Shown in pieces: positions 47,700-55,440 of a stretch of DNA of 64,000 bases (its first letter is position 1; every line of letters starts with the position of its first letter). The position numbers were made by a program, and so were the translations under genes. The DNA comes from Taklimakanibacter deserti (GTDB lineage Bacteria > Pseudomonadota > Alphaproteobacteria > Rhizobiales > Aestuariivirgaceae): contig QORU01000005.1 of NCBI GenBank assembly GCA_003574785.1, positions 186,001 through 250,000 on the forward strand. Direction: 5' to 3'. A model generated the notes under the pieces. That model was given only the letters and a program-made list of their open reading frames with translations. It did not search any database and was not told the origin of the DNA.

Positions 47700-48632
47700 A
47701 TGCGACGCACCACTTCAATCCTCCTCTTCACGGCAACGCTGCTCTGGGGTGCCGCCGGCATTCCCTCGGCCGACGCCGCGCCGTCGATCGAGAGGTTCTT
47801 CGGCGATGAGCCGCAAACATTCAAGGAACCGGCAGAGGCCGTCGAGGCGTTCAAGGCCAAGATGATCGCGAAGGACGTGCCTGGCCTGGCGCAGATCATC
47901 GGGCTCGATGCCAAGGAGATCGCCAAGACGGAAGACTTCGACAAGCGGTTGACTGAGCTGCAGACCGCCACGAAGGAGAAGGTCGAAGTCAAGGAGACGA
48001 AGCCCGATCGCCGCGAAATCCTGCTTGGCAACCTGCTATGGCCATTTCCGTTCCCGCTGGTGAAGAGCGCGAAGGGCTGGCAGTTCAACACCGAGGAAGG
48101 CCTTGAGGAGATACTGGTCCGGCGCATAGGCGAAAACGAGATCGAAGCCATCGAAAACTCCCGCAACTACATTACGGCGCAGCAGGATTACGCAAGCGAG
48201 GATCGCGACGATGACGATGTGCTGGAATTCGCGCAGAAACTCATGAGCACTGAAGGAGCGCATGACGGGCTTTATTGGCCCGCTGATGATGACGGAGAAA
48301 GTCCTGCCGGTCGATTTGTAGAGGAGGCGAAGCTCGGGCAAACCGGCGCTCCCGCGGACCAGGGCTATTTCGGATATCGGTTCCGTATTCTGGGCGGGCA
48401 AGGGAATAATGTTGCCGGCGGCCGATATGATTATGTGATCAATGGGAACATGATTGCCGGATATGCGCTGGTGGCGTGGCCGGCGCGCTATGGCGAAACC
48501 GGGATAAAGACCTTCCTCGTGAGCCATCACGGCACGGTCTATGAGAAGGACCTTGGCCCCAATACGGCGAAGCTTGTCCAACAGATCAAGCGTTTCAACC
48601 CCGACAAGACCTGGAATGAGGTCCCGAACTAG
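47700..48632 (+). CDS. DUF2950 secreted protein
   Basis: 310 residues, signal peptide (TSILLFTATLLWGAAGIPSA) then DUF2950. Conserved pieces are FKEPAEAVEAFKAKMIAKDV, YITAQQDYASEDRDDDDVLE, DGLYWPADDDGESPAG and the closing GYALVAWPARYGETGIKTFL. ATG 47700 follows AGGAGACTGACC. It is 40 bp after the DUF3300 gene and shares promoter E. Function unknown; envelope location likely. Confidence 0.9.
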   Translation: MRRTTSILLFTATLLWGAAGIPSADAAPSIERFFGDEPQTFKEPAEAVEAFKAKMIAKDVPGLAQIIGLDAKEIAKTEDFDKRLTELQTATKEKVEVKETKPDRREILLGNLLWPFPFPLVKSAKGWQFNTEEGLEEILVRRIGENEIEAIENSRNYITAQQDYASEDRDDDDVLEFAQKLMSTEGAHDGLYWPADDDGESPAGRFVEEAKLGQTGAPADQGYFGYRFRILGGQGNNVAGGRYDYVINGNMIAGYALVAWPARYGETGIKTFLVSHHGTVYEKDLGPNTAKLVQQIKRFNPDKTWNEVPN

Positions 48633-48678
48633 AATGCTGGGACTGTAATCGTCCATGAGAGTCAGCATTGCATCAGCG

Positions 48679-48714
48679 AGCGCATCACCAACTCTGGCGA
48701 TGCGCTTTATTTCT
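48679..48714 (+). terminator. intrinsic terminator after DUF2950 gene
   Basis: Stem AGCGCATC/GATGCGCT (48679-48686 and 48699-48706) with a 12-base loop, followed by a T-rich run TTATTTCTT, 47 bp after the stop at 48632. The rest of the 48715-49112 gap shows no convincing gene and holds the leader of the NarL-type regulator. Confidence 0.65.
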
Positions 48715-49112
48715 TAGACGTTTCTGTATTTCTGCGCCTCATCCAGGTCCTCCTCCGCAAGGCACCAGCGCTGTCTGCTTCCACTGACGCTTGCCACGCT
48801 TCCATTATGCCGAAGGGCTATTCTTTTGAGTTTAACAATCACTTTTCTGTTGACATCGTGGGCCAAACGGCAGGATTTGGAGAATATCAAGATCGAAAGA
48901 AATGCGTCCGGAATTCCTGGCTGCCGGGCGTTTTTTCGTATCCTGAGAGGGTCGACTTGACTTGCCTCGAAAGTCACATCTGAGAGACGCCGTTGAATAG
49001 GATCGCACCTGGGACCGGTGGGGTGTTTGATACTGCGCCGCCTCGCGCAGCCGGCTCGCTCCGTGCGGTTCTTCGTGCTACAACAATGTCCAGCCGGGCG
49101 AGGAGCAAAGCA

Positions 49113-49751
49113 ATGAGCCGTCCACGCGTCCTGTTGGCTGACGACCATCGCATCGTCAGCGAGGGGCTGAAGGGCCTTCTTGCCGATGATTTCGAGCTGG
49201 TCGGCATGGTTGAAGACGGACGTGCGCTGATCGCCGCCGCCAGGACGCTCAAGCCCGATGTCGTAGTGGCCGACATATCGATGCCGCATGTGAACGGGAT
49301 CGATGCCGTAGCCCAGCTGAAAAAGGACAATCCGGACATCAAGGTCGTCTTTCTGACGATGCACCAGGATTCAGCCTATGCGCGTCGGGCGCTCGACGCC
49401 GGCGCTCACGGCTTTGTGGTGAAGCACTCCGCCACCGCTGAACTCGTCATGGCCATTCACGCCGCGCTCAAGGGTCAGACTTTCATAACACCTGCGCTGA
49501 CCGGCGACTTGCTGCGACAGGGGAACAAATCATCGAACATCGACGATGCCGCCAAGTTGCTGACCGCGCGACAGCTCGAGATCCTGCGGCTGCTGGCGGA
49601 AGGCCGTTCAGCGAAAGAAATTGCGATAAGCCTTGCAATATCCCCGCGCACCGTCGAGTTTCACAAATATCAGCTGATGGAGGCTCACGGGCTGCACAGC
49701 AATGCGGAGCTGATTCACTTTGCGATCAAGCACGGCGTGGTGACCATCTGA
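49113..49751 (+). CDS. NarL/FixJ-type response regulator
   Basis: 212-residue two-domain regulator. The receiver has the acidic pair in VLLADDHRIVSEGL, phospho-Asp in VVVADISMPHVNG, the switch Thr in FLTMHQDS and Lys in GFVVKHSATA. The C-terminal LuxR-type HTH (residues about 150-205) contains LTARQLEILRLLAEGRSAKE, then ISPRTVEFHKYQLM as recognition helix. ATG 49113 has GAGGAG seven bases upstream; the in-frame upstream ATG-like codons lack one. HisKA_3 kinases phosphorylate such proteins. It lies between regulon promoters E and F and is the best candidate to bind the repeated palindrome. Confidence 0.92.
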   Translation: MSRPRVLLADDHRIVSEGLKGLLADDFELVGMVEDGRALIAAARTLKPDVVVADISMPHVNGIDAVAQLKKDNPDIKVVFLTMHQDSAYARRALDAGAHGFVVKHSATAELVMAIHAALKGQTFITPALTGDLLRQGNKSSNIDDAAKLLTARQLEILRLLAEGRSAKEIAISLAISPRTVEFHKYQLMEAHGLHSNAELIHFAIKHGVVTI

Positions 49752-49761
49752 TCGGAGAAAA

Positions 49762-49836
49762 CTACTCCGCCTTGATCGCCAGCAAGGTCAGCAATAGCCC
49801 GATTGTCGAGAAAAGAATGATTACCTGCGCTTCCAT
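49762..49836 (-). CDS. 24-residue single-helix membrane peptide
   Basis: On the minus strand, ATG 49834-49836 is preceded by GGGAG seven bases upstream. The frame encodes MEAQVIILFSTIGLLLTLLA and ends IKAE before TAG at 49762-49764, so about 20 of 24 residues are one hydrophobic helix. It lies 10 bp past the NarL regulator's stop and on the opposite strand, in an otherwise unassigned gap. Small membrane proteins of this size occur as regulators of transporters. Without conservation data this could be chance. Confidence 0.35.
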   Translation of the reverse strand: MEAQVIILFSTIGLLLTLLAIKAE

Positions 49837-49919
49837 GGCTCGCTCCCGCAGCCGAAATGATGCATCTGCTGACGGCATCCGGAAATAACATAGGTGAATG
49901 AGCGCGAACAAACTGCGCC

Positions 49920-49986
49920 AGTAATTTTTCACCCGGTCCCCTCGTAAACTTACGAGGTCTCAAGCTCAGCTCTCGTCACGTAAAGT
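49920..49986 (+). promoter_or_regulatory. regulon promoter F
   Basis: Repeat CCCTCGTAAACTTACGAGGT at 49939-49958, -10 TAAAGT at 49981-49986 22 bp away, and AGTAAT starting at 49920, 19 bp upstream. It faces the DUF2092 gene, with a leader of about 50 nt to ATG 50043. Confidence 0.87.
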
Positions 49987-50042
49987 GAAGGTCCGTAGAG
50001 CTGATCCTTATGGGCTGCTCAGAAGGCAAGCAACGCAAACAA

Positions 50043-50822
50043 ATGGATCGCACGATGTCGTCGCTCAGAATCACGTCCGTGGTGCTGGCCCTATCGATGA
50101 TCACGGCCATGCCGGCAGCTCGAGCGGATGAAGCACAGGCCAAGCAGCTGTTCAAGGCGATGTCGGATTACATGGCCTCGCAGCAGAAGATCTCATTCAA
50201 CCTCGACACCACCCTCGAGGTCGTTACCAAAGACGATCAGAAGATCGCCTTCGCAAGCTCCGGCAGCGTGACGCTCAACCGTCCTGACAAGCTTCGTGCC
50301 ACGCGTAAAGGTGGGTTCGCCGATGTCGAGCTGGTCTTTGACGGAAGGACCGTCTCGCTGCTCGGCAAGGATGCGAATCTATACGCTCAGGCCGATATAC
50401 CCGGCACCATCGACAACCTGGTCGACGTCATGCGGGACAAATTTCATCGCCCGCTGTCGGGAGCGGACCTGGTGATGTCCGACGTCTACGGTCAGCTCAT
50501 GCCCCTGGCAACGGAAGTGAGGGATGTTGGAAGCGGCGTGATCCGGGGTGTGGAGTGCGATCATTTTGCATTCCGGGCAAAGGACGTGGATTGGCAGATT
50601 TGGATCGCGCAAGGTGACCATCCCTACCCTTGCCGCTATGTCGTGACCACCAAGGACGTCAAAGGGTGGCCGCAATATACGGTCGACATTCGGGATTGGA
50701 AGACGGGAGCCGAGGTCGCAGCCGACGATTTTGCCTTCACGCCGCCGGCAGAGGCGCGAAAGCTGAAGCCAGGTGAATTTCCCGATGTCGACGAACTGCC
50801 GAGCGCTCTGGTGAACAAATAA
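50043..50822 (+). CDS. DUF2092 secreted protein
   Basis: About 259 residues. Signal peptide (SLRITSVVLALSMITAMPAA) is followed by the DUF2092 domain, starting EAQAKQLFKAMSDYMASQQK and continuing with FDGRTVSLLGKDANLYAQAD and IRDWKTGAEVAADDFAFTPP. Family proteins resemble lipoprotein-sorting-like folds; their role is unknown. ATG 50043 gives the best signal peptide; ATG 50010 is also in frame. It lies behind promoter F and 13 bp ahead of a small secreted protein gene. Confidence 0.85.
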   Translation: MDRTMSSLRITSVVLALSMITAMPAARADEAQAKQLFKAMSDYMASQQKISFNLDTTLEVVTKDDQKIAFASSGSVTLNRPDKLRATRKGGFADVELVFDGRTVSLLGKDANLYAQADIPGTIDNLVDVMRDKFHRPLSGADLVMSDVYGQLMPLATEVRDVGSGVIRGVECDHFAFRAKDVDWQIWIAQGDHPYPCRYVVTTKDVKGWPQYTVDIRDWKTGAEVAADDFAFTPPAEARKLKPGEFPDVDELPSALVNK

Positions 50823-50835
50823 GGAGGTCACCGCA

Positions 50836-51042
50836 ATGCTGAAGCGTATTGTGATCGTGCTCGGCGCCACCATCGTCGGCATGCTTTCATTCAATGTCGG
50901 CGAGTTGCTGATTGGGCCCGGTCGCGGAATCTCGATTCCAACTGCGCAAGCAAGGGTCGGTCGACCGCTGACGCCGATGAGCGTTGCCGGCGTCACGCGC
51001 CGGACGGTACGGCGGTGCGCCGCTGGGGTCTACAACTGCTAG
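50836..51042 (+). CDS. small secreted protein paired with DUF2092
   Basis: 68 residues with a strong ribosome site (AAGGAGG, nine bases before ATG). A hydrophobic helix (IVIVLGATIVGMLSFNVGEL) is followed by a basic tail ending RRTVRRCAAGVYNC with two Cys. It looks like an exported or anchored small protein. Close spacing to DUF2092 suggests one operon. No family recognised. Confidence 0.75.
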   Translation: MLKRIVIVLGATIVGMLSFNVGELLIGPGRGISIPTAQARVGRPLTPMSVAGVTRRTVRRCAAGVYNC

Positions 51043-51187
51043 CTCTGTAGACATTCAGCCCTCCACTCGGCCACCGACACTCCACTCCAAGTAGGCAAAA
51101 CTATTAGGGAATTGCAACCACAGGCTTTCTCGGTATTGGGCCTAAGTCCAACTTGTCGCCGAGTAAGACTATTGCTGTGGTGGGGCC

Positions 51188-51778
51188 ATGGATCATACGG
51201 TTCGCGGCGCGGCGTCGAGGCACGTGCTCGTCGGGCGTCCATGGATTCCATTGCTGCGCGGATTTTGGGTCGTGACACTCGGCGAGATCACTTTGCTCCT
51301 GCCGGACATGACTTTGGCGATGCTTGCGATCCTCTTTGGGATCTATGCGCTCGTCGATGGCACCATCGCCCTGGTCTCGGCTTATCGCGCACCCAGCATT
51401 GGAGCGAACTTGTGGCTCGCTTTGATCGGTGTTTGCGGCATCCTCGCCGGTCTTTTCGCGCTCCTATGGCCAGGTCTGTCGGCGCAGACATTGCTTTACT
51501 GCATCGCCGTCTGGGCCGTCGTCCTTGGCCTTTGCGAGATTGCGGGCGGCATCGCCTTGTTCAAGGTGACCTCCCATGAGTGGTTCTACTTTCTGGGCGG
51601 GTGGGTCGCGATCATTTTTGGCGCCATGCTGATATACCAGTCGGACGAAGGCGTTGTCGCGTTGGTCTGGCACATCAGCAGTTTTGCCATCGTCTTCGGC
51701 GTGCTGCTGATCGCGGCGGCCTACCGGCTGCGCAAGGAATTTGTCGATAGCGACCAAAGCGCCTTCCTAAGCGATTAG
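51188..51778 (+). CDS. HdeD/DUF308 family membrane protein
   Basis: 196 residues with six helices arranged as three repeated pairs (WVVTLGEITLLLPDMTLAML; LWLALIGVCGILAGLFALLW; FYFLGGWVAIIFGAMLIYQS). This is the HdeD fold, first known for acid resistance at high cell density in E. coli. The gene lies 145 bp after the small secreted protein and may be read from promoter F or its own promoter. Acid-related function is inferred from the family. Confidence 0.85.
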   Translation: MDHTVRGAASRHVLVGRPWIPLLRGFWVVTLGEITLLLPDMTLAMLAILFGIYALVDGTIALVSAYRAPSIGANLWLALIGVCGILAGLFALLWPGLSAQTLLYCIAVWAVVLGLCEIAGGIALFKVTSHEWFYFLGGWVAIIFGAMLIYQSDEGVVALVWHISSFAIVFGVLLIAAAYRLRKEFVDSDQSAFLSD

Positions 51779-51866
51779 AACGTGGCGCGAGGTTGGCGCA
51801 AACCGCTTCGCACTTCTTGGTCCGATTCTGTGGTAGCTGCATCGGGTGGCGCGATACCGGAACGCT

Positions 51867-51932
51867 AGTAATATTTCGTCCCCCTCCCTCGCAAAGTTAC
51901 TAGGTCTCACAACCGCCCTTCAACCCTAGAAT
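51867..51932 (+). promoter_or_regulatory. regulon promoter G, no clear target gene
   Basis: Repeat CCCTCGCAAAGTTACTAGGT at 51886-51905, -10 TAGAAT at 51927-51932 21 bp away, and AGTAAT starting at 51867, 19 bp upstream. The predicted start of transcription is near 51939, with no well-supported gene before the ABC ATPase gene at 52234. Confidence 0.82.
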
Positions 51933-52233
51933 GATACGCGGAATCTCGAGCATTTTAGCGAATGCGCAAGCAGAACTTCGGGGGATGCATATAAGCAGAT
52001 CGCGGTGCTGGTTGCCCACTCGCAAAGGCCGCCCGCGAAGGGCTCCCACCTGGACCCCGGAAGGCATCCGGGTGGGAGAACCCACAGCACGGTCCATTCC
52101 TCCTTGCTACCCCGGAATCTCCGTGCCGCCAGGGCAGGCGGTCATGCGGGGCGCAAACGGCGAGCGGCTTCCTTTTTGGCCGGCTCCGGCCTATCCTCTC
52201 GAACCAGAACCATAAAGCCCTGAGGGAGGGAAA
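51933..52233 (+). other. 300-bp region downstream of promoter G: long leader or small RNA
   Basis: No convincing gene. A 76-codon frame from ATG 51988 (MHISRSRCWLPTRKGRPRRA) has GGGGG touching its ATG and a Pro/Arg-rich translation, so it is doubtful. An imperfect hairpin occurs at about 52050-52079 (CCCACCTGGACCCCGG ... CCGGGTGGG). The stretch could be a long 5' leader of the ATPase gene or a short regulatory RNA. Confidence 0.35.
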
Positions 52234-53346
52234 TTGACGACAACGGCTTCCGTGTCCGGCGGCGACCCCATGGTCCGCTTCGTGAACGTGCAGAAGAGTT
52301 ACGACGGCAGGACTCTGGTTGTTAAGAATCTCAATCTGGATATCGCCAAGGGTGAGTTCGTCACCATGCTGGGCCCGTCGGGCTCGGGCAAGACCACGAC
52401 GCTCCTGATGCTCGCGGGCTTCGAGCCCGCCACCGACGGCGAGATCTTCCTGAACGGCCAGCCGATCAACCGCATGCCGCCGCACAAGCGCGGCATCGGC
52501 ATGGTGTTCCAGAATTATGCGCTTTTCCCGCATATGACAGTCAATGAGAACCTGGCCTTTCCGCTGCAGGTCCGCCGGCTGGACAAGGCCGAGATCGAGA
52601 GCCGGGTGAAGACGGTGCTCGAGATGGTGGAGCTGCCGGGCTTCGGCAATCGCCGCCCGAGCCAGCTCTCCGGCGGCCAGCAGCAGCGCATCGCCGTCGC
52701 CCGCGCTCTGGTCTTCGACCCCGATCTCGTGCTCATGGACGAGCCCTTGGGCGCGCTCGACAAGCAGTTACGCGAGCAGATGCAGTATGAGATCCGCCAT
52801 CTGCACGAGCGCTTGGGCATCACCGTCGTCTATGTGACGCATGACCAGGCCGAGGCGCTCACCATGTCGGACCGCATCGCGGTCTTCAATGACGGTGTCG
52901 TGCAGCAGCTCTCGACCCCGGCCGAGCTCTATGAGCGCCCGCAGAATTCCTTCGTCGCCCAGTTCATCGGCGAGAACAACCGGCTGCCCGGCGTCGTCGA
53001 GACTATCGCCGGCAACGGATCCTGCACGGTCAGGCTCGATTCGGGCGAGGTGGTGAACGCCTCGGCGGTGAAAGTCGCGAAGAAGGGCGACCGCACGCTT
53101 CTCTCCTTGCGTCCGGAGCGGGTGAAGATCGATCCCACGACCAACGGCACCGCCAATATCATCGACGGCTCGATCGAGGAGCTCATCTATCTCGGCGACC
53201 ATGTCCGCACCAGGCTCAAGGTGGCGGGCCAGTCCGATTTCATCGTCAAGATCCCCAACAACACCGAGCGCCCCGCGCTCAAGGAAGGGATGAAGGTGAA
53301 GATCGGCTGGGCGCCCGAGGATTGCCGCGCCCTCGACGACGTTTAG
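52234..53346 (+). CDS. spermidine/putrescine-type ABC transporter ATP-binding protein
   Basis: 370-residue PotA-like ATPase. Walker A GPSGSGKTTT, signature LSGGQQQRIAVARA, Walker B LVLMDEPLGALDK, switch His in VTHDQAEAL, and a C-terminal TOBE domain (SIEELIYLGDHVRTRLKVAG). TTG 52234 is chosen because GAGGGAGGG lies six bases upstream. The permeases and binding protein of the same transporter lie on the opposite strand and converge on it, overlapping by four bases at the stops; a separate promoter is therefore needed. Confidence 0.92.
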   Translation: MTTTASVSGGDPMVRFVNVQKSYDGRTLVVKNLNLDIAKGEFVTMLGPSGSGKTTTLLMLAGFEPATDGEIFLNGQPINRMPPHKRGIGMVFQNYALFPHMTVNENLAFPLQVRRLDKAEIESRVKTVLEMVELPGFGNRRPSQLSGGQQQRIAVARALVFDPDLVLMDEPLGALDKQLREQMQYEIRHLHERLGITVVYVTHDQAEALTMSDRIAVFNDGVVQQLSTPAELYERPQNSFVAQFIGENNRLPGVVETIAGNGSCTVRLDSGEVVNASAVKVAKKGDRTLLSLRPERVKIDPTTNGTANIIDGSIEELIYLGDHVRTRLKVAGQSDFIVKIPNNTERPALKEGMKVKIGWAPEDCRALDDV

Positions 53347-54185
53347 CTCGGCGTCATGCCGCGCAGCCTCTCGGAGCGGCGGCGCAGCAATTCGACGCCG
53401 ATGAGAAGGCAGATCGAGAGCGCCACCTGAACCGTCGCGGCGGCGGTGATCGTCGGGCTGATCATCTCGCGGATGCCGCTGAACATCTGCTTCGGCAATG
53501 TGCGCTGCTCGGCGCTCGACAGGAACAGCGCCACCACGACCTCGTCGAAGGAGGTGACGAAGGCGAAGAGCGCGCCGGTGACGACGCCCGGCAGGATGAG
53601 CGGCAGGATGATCTTGCGGAAAACGGTCAAGGGCGTTGCCCCCAATCCTTGCGCGGCGCGCTGCAGCGACCAGTCGAAATTGGTGAGCGTCGAGGTCACC
53701 GCGATCACCACGAAGGGAACCGCGAGTGCCGTGTGAGCCAAGGCTAACCCTGTGAAAGTGCCGATCAGGCCGAAATAGCCGAAAGACATGAAGACGGCGA
53801 CGGCGACGACGATCACCGGAACGATCAGCGGCAGGAGGATGACGGCCAGGATCACGCTGCGTCCGGGCAGATGCGTCCGGGCGAGGCCCAGCGCCGCCAT
53901 GGTGCCGAGCGCCGTCGCGGCAATGGTGACCACGACCGCGAGCTTGATGCTGAGCAGGAAGGCGCCGGTCCAGCGCGGATTGCCGAAGAAATCCTGATAC
54001 CAGCGCAGCGACAGGCCCGGCATCGGATAGCTGAAATAGGGCTCGGCATTGAAGGACAAGGGCACGATGGCGAGGATCGGCGCCACCAGAAACAGGAGCA
54101 CCAGCCCGGTGAAGACCCAGCCGCCATAGAACAGCGCTTTCTCGGCGGGCATGGCATAGGGGGCGGGTTTGAGCATCATGTTCAA
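53343..54185 (-). CDS. polyamine-type ABC transporter permease (PotC-like)
   Basis: 280-residue permease with six helices; the coupling EAA loop is NFDWSLQRAAQGLGATPLTV near residue 190. It starts MNMMLKPAPYAMPAEKALFY and overlaps the upstream permease stop by four bases. Its stop TAA (53343-53345) interlocks with the TAG of the convergent ATPase gene. It forms the channel with the product of 54182-55426. Confidence 0.92.
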   Translation of the reverse strand: MNMMLKPAPYAMPAEKALFYGGWVFTGLVLLFLVAPILAIVPLSFNAEPYFSYPMPGLSLRWYQDFFGNPRWTGAFLLSIKLAVVVTIAATALGTMAALGLARTHLPGRSVILAVILLPLIVPVIVVAVAVFMSFGYFGLIGTFTGLALAHTALAVPFVVIAVTSTLTNFDWSLQRAAQGLGATPLTVFRKIILPLILPGVVTGALFAFVTSFDEVVVALFLSSAEQRTLPKQMFSGIREMISPTITAAATVQVALSICLLIGVELLRRRSERLRGMTPS

Positions 54186-55426
54186 CCGAGCTTCACCTTG
54201 TCGATGCCGACGATGCGGTTATAGATGAAGAACAGGACAATGGTCGCGAGCAGCAGGATGGCGCTCAAGGCGCTGGCCTTGCCCCAGTTGTTCTCCTGAT
54301 TCATGGCTCTCTCGATGGTGCCGCTGACCATCTGGTCGGCGGCGCCTCCGACCAGCGCCGGCGTGATGTAGTAGCCGAGGCAGAGAATGAAGGTCAGGAG
54401 GCAGCCGGCGCCTATACCGGGAAGCGTGAGCGGCAGATAGACCCGGAAGAACGAATAGAAGGGCCCGCCGCCGAGCGACCGCGCGGCGCGCATATAGGAC
54501 GGCGATATGCCCTTCATCACGCCATAGATCGGCAAGAGCGTGAAAGGCAGCTGGATATGGACCATGGCCGTCACGGTTCCGAACCGGCTGAAGATCAGCT
54601 TGAGCGGCCCTTCCGAGAAGTTCAGGTACTGGATGAGGCCGTTGACCGGGCCGTTATCCTGGAGCAGCACGAACCAGGCCGTGGTCCTGACCAGTAGTGA
54701 CGTCCAGAACGGCACCAGGATGAAGATCAGGAGGATATTGGCCAGGCGGTTCGGCGCATGCGCCAGCATGAAGGCGACGGGATAGCCGAGCGCCAGGGTG
54801 ATGAGGGTCACCAGCGCGCTGATATAGAAGGTGCGCGCCAGGACATTGACATAGACGGCCTGGGATTTGGGGACGGAAACGATGCCGTTGTCGGCATTGC
54901 GCTCGAGATCGAGCGAGCGCAGCAGATAGAAATCGGTGAAGGATCTTCCGGCCTGCTTGATCTTGGCCCAGACCAGCCGGTCGCCCCATATCTTGTCGGC
55001 GGCGATGAACTGCTCCTTGTAAGGCGCTCCGGTGAACTCCGTCGACTTGTTCACCGAGCCGATGATCTTGCTGCGGATGCCCGATATCTCATAGTTCATG
55101 CGCTTGCCGACGAAGGCCGCGGTATTGTCTTGGGCGACTTTCTTGAAATCCTGGGCCAGCGCCGCATAGACCTGCTCATCGGGCAAGTCCTTGCCGTCCC
55201 AGTTCTGCAAGGCGGCAATCGTCGTGGGCAACGTCTCGGCGATGCTCGGATCATAGACGGCACGCGTCAGAAGCAGCACGACCGGTGTCGCGAAGGTGAC
55301 GATCACGAACAGCAGCAGAGGCAGCACGAGGACGGCCGCGCGGAGGTGGCCCTTTCGCTCGGCGGCGGCGAACTGCCACGGCAGTCTGGGGGCGGCTGTG
55401 AGGGTGGCCTCAGTCATCGTGGGCAT
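54182..55426 (-). CDS. polyamine-type ABC transporter permease (PotB-like) with large periplasmic insertion
   Basis: 414-residue permease, much longer than the usual 280-300. The first helix (LVLPLLLFVIVTFATPVVLL) is followed by a roughly 140-residue soluble segment, including DLPDEQVYAALAQDFKKVAQ and FTGAPYKEQFIAADKIWGD, before the conserved core (about residue 195 on, FYISALVTLITLALGYPVAF). The EAA loop is SPSYMRAARSLGGGPFYSFF. A domain like this between helices 1 and 2 occurs in some PotB/opine-type permeases. It lies downstream of the binding protein across a palindromic repeat. Confidence 0.88.
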   Translation of the reverse strand: MPTMTEATLTAAPRLPWQFAAAERKGHLRAAVLVLPLLLFVIVTFATPVVLLLTRAVYDPSIAETLPTTIAALQNWDGKDLPDEQVYAALAQDFKKVAQDNTAAFVGKRMNYEISGIRSKIIGSVNKSTEFTGAPYKEQFIAADKIWGDRLVWAKIKQAGRSFTDFYLLRSLDLERNADNGIVSVPKSQAVYVNVLARTFYISALVTLITLALGYPVAFMLAHAPNRLANILLIFILVPFWTSLLVRTTAWFVLLQDNGPVNGLIQYLNFSEGPLKLIFSRFGTVTAMVHIQLPFTLLPIYGVMKGISPSYMRAARSLGGGPFYSFFRVYLPLTLPGIGAGCLLTFILCLGYYITPALVGGAADQMVSGTIERAMNQENNWGKASALSAILLLATIVLFFIYNRIVGIDKVKLG

Positions 55427-55440
55427 CGCAACAATATTCC

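Noticed and set aside
48714..49364. 216-codon minus-strand frame opposite the NarL regulator
   Set aside because: It overlaps the regulator gene almost fully and has no family signature.
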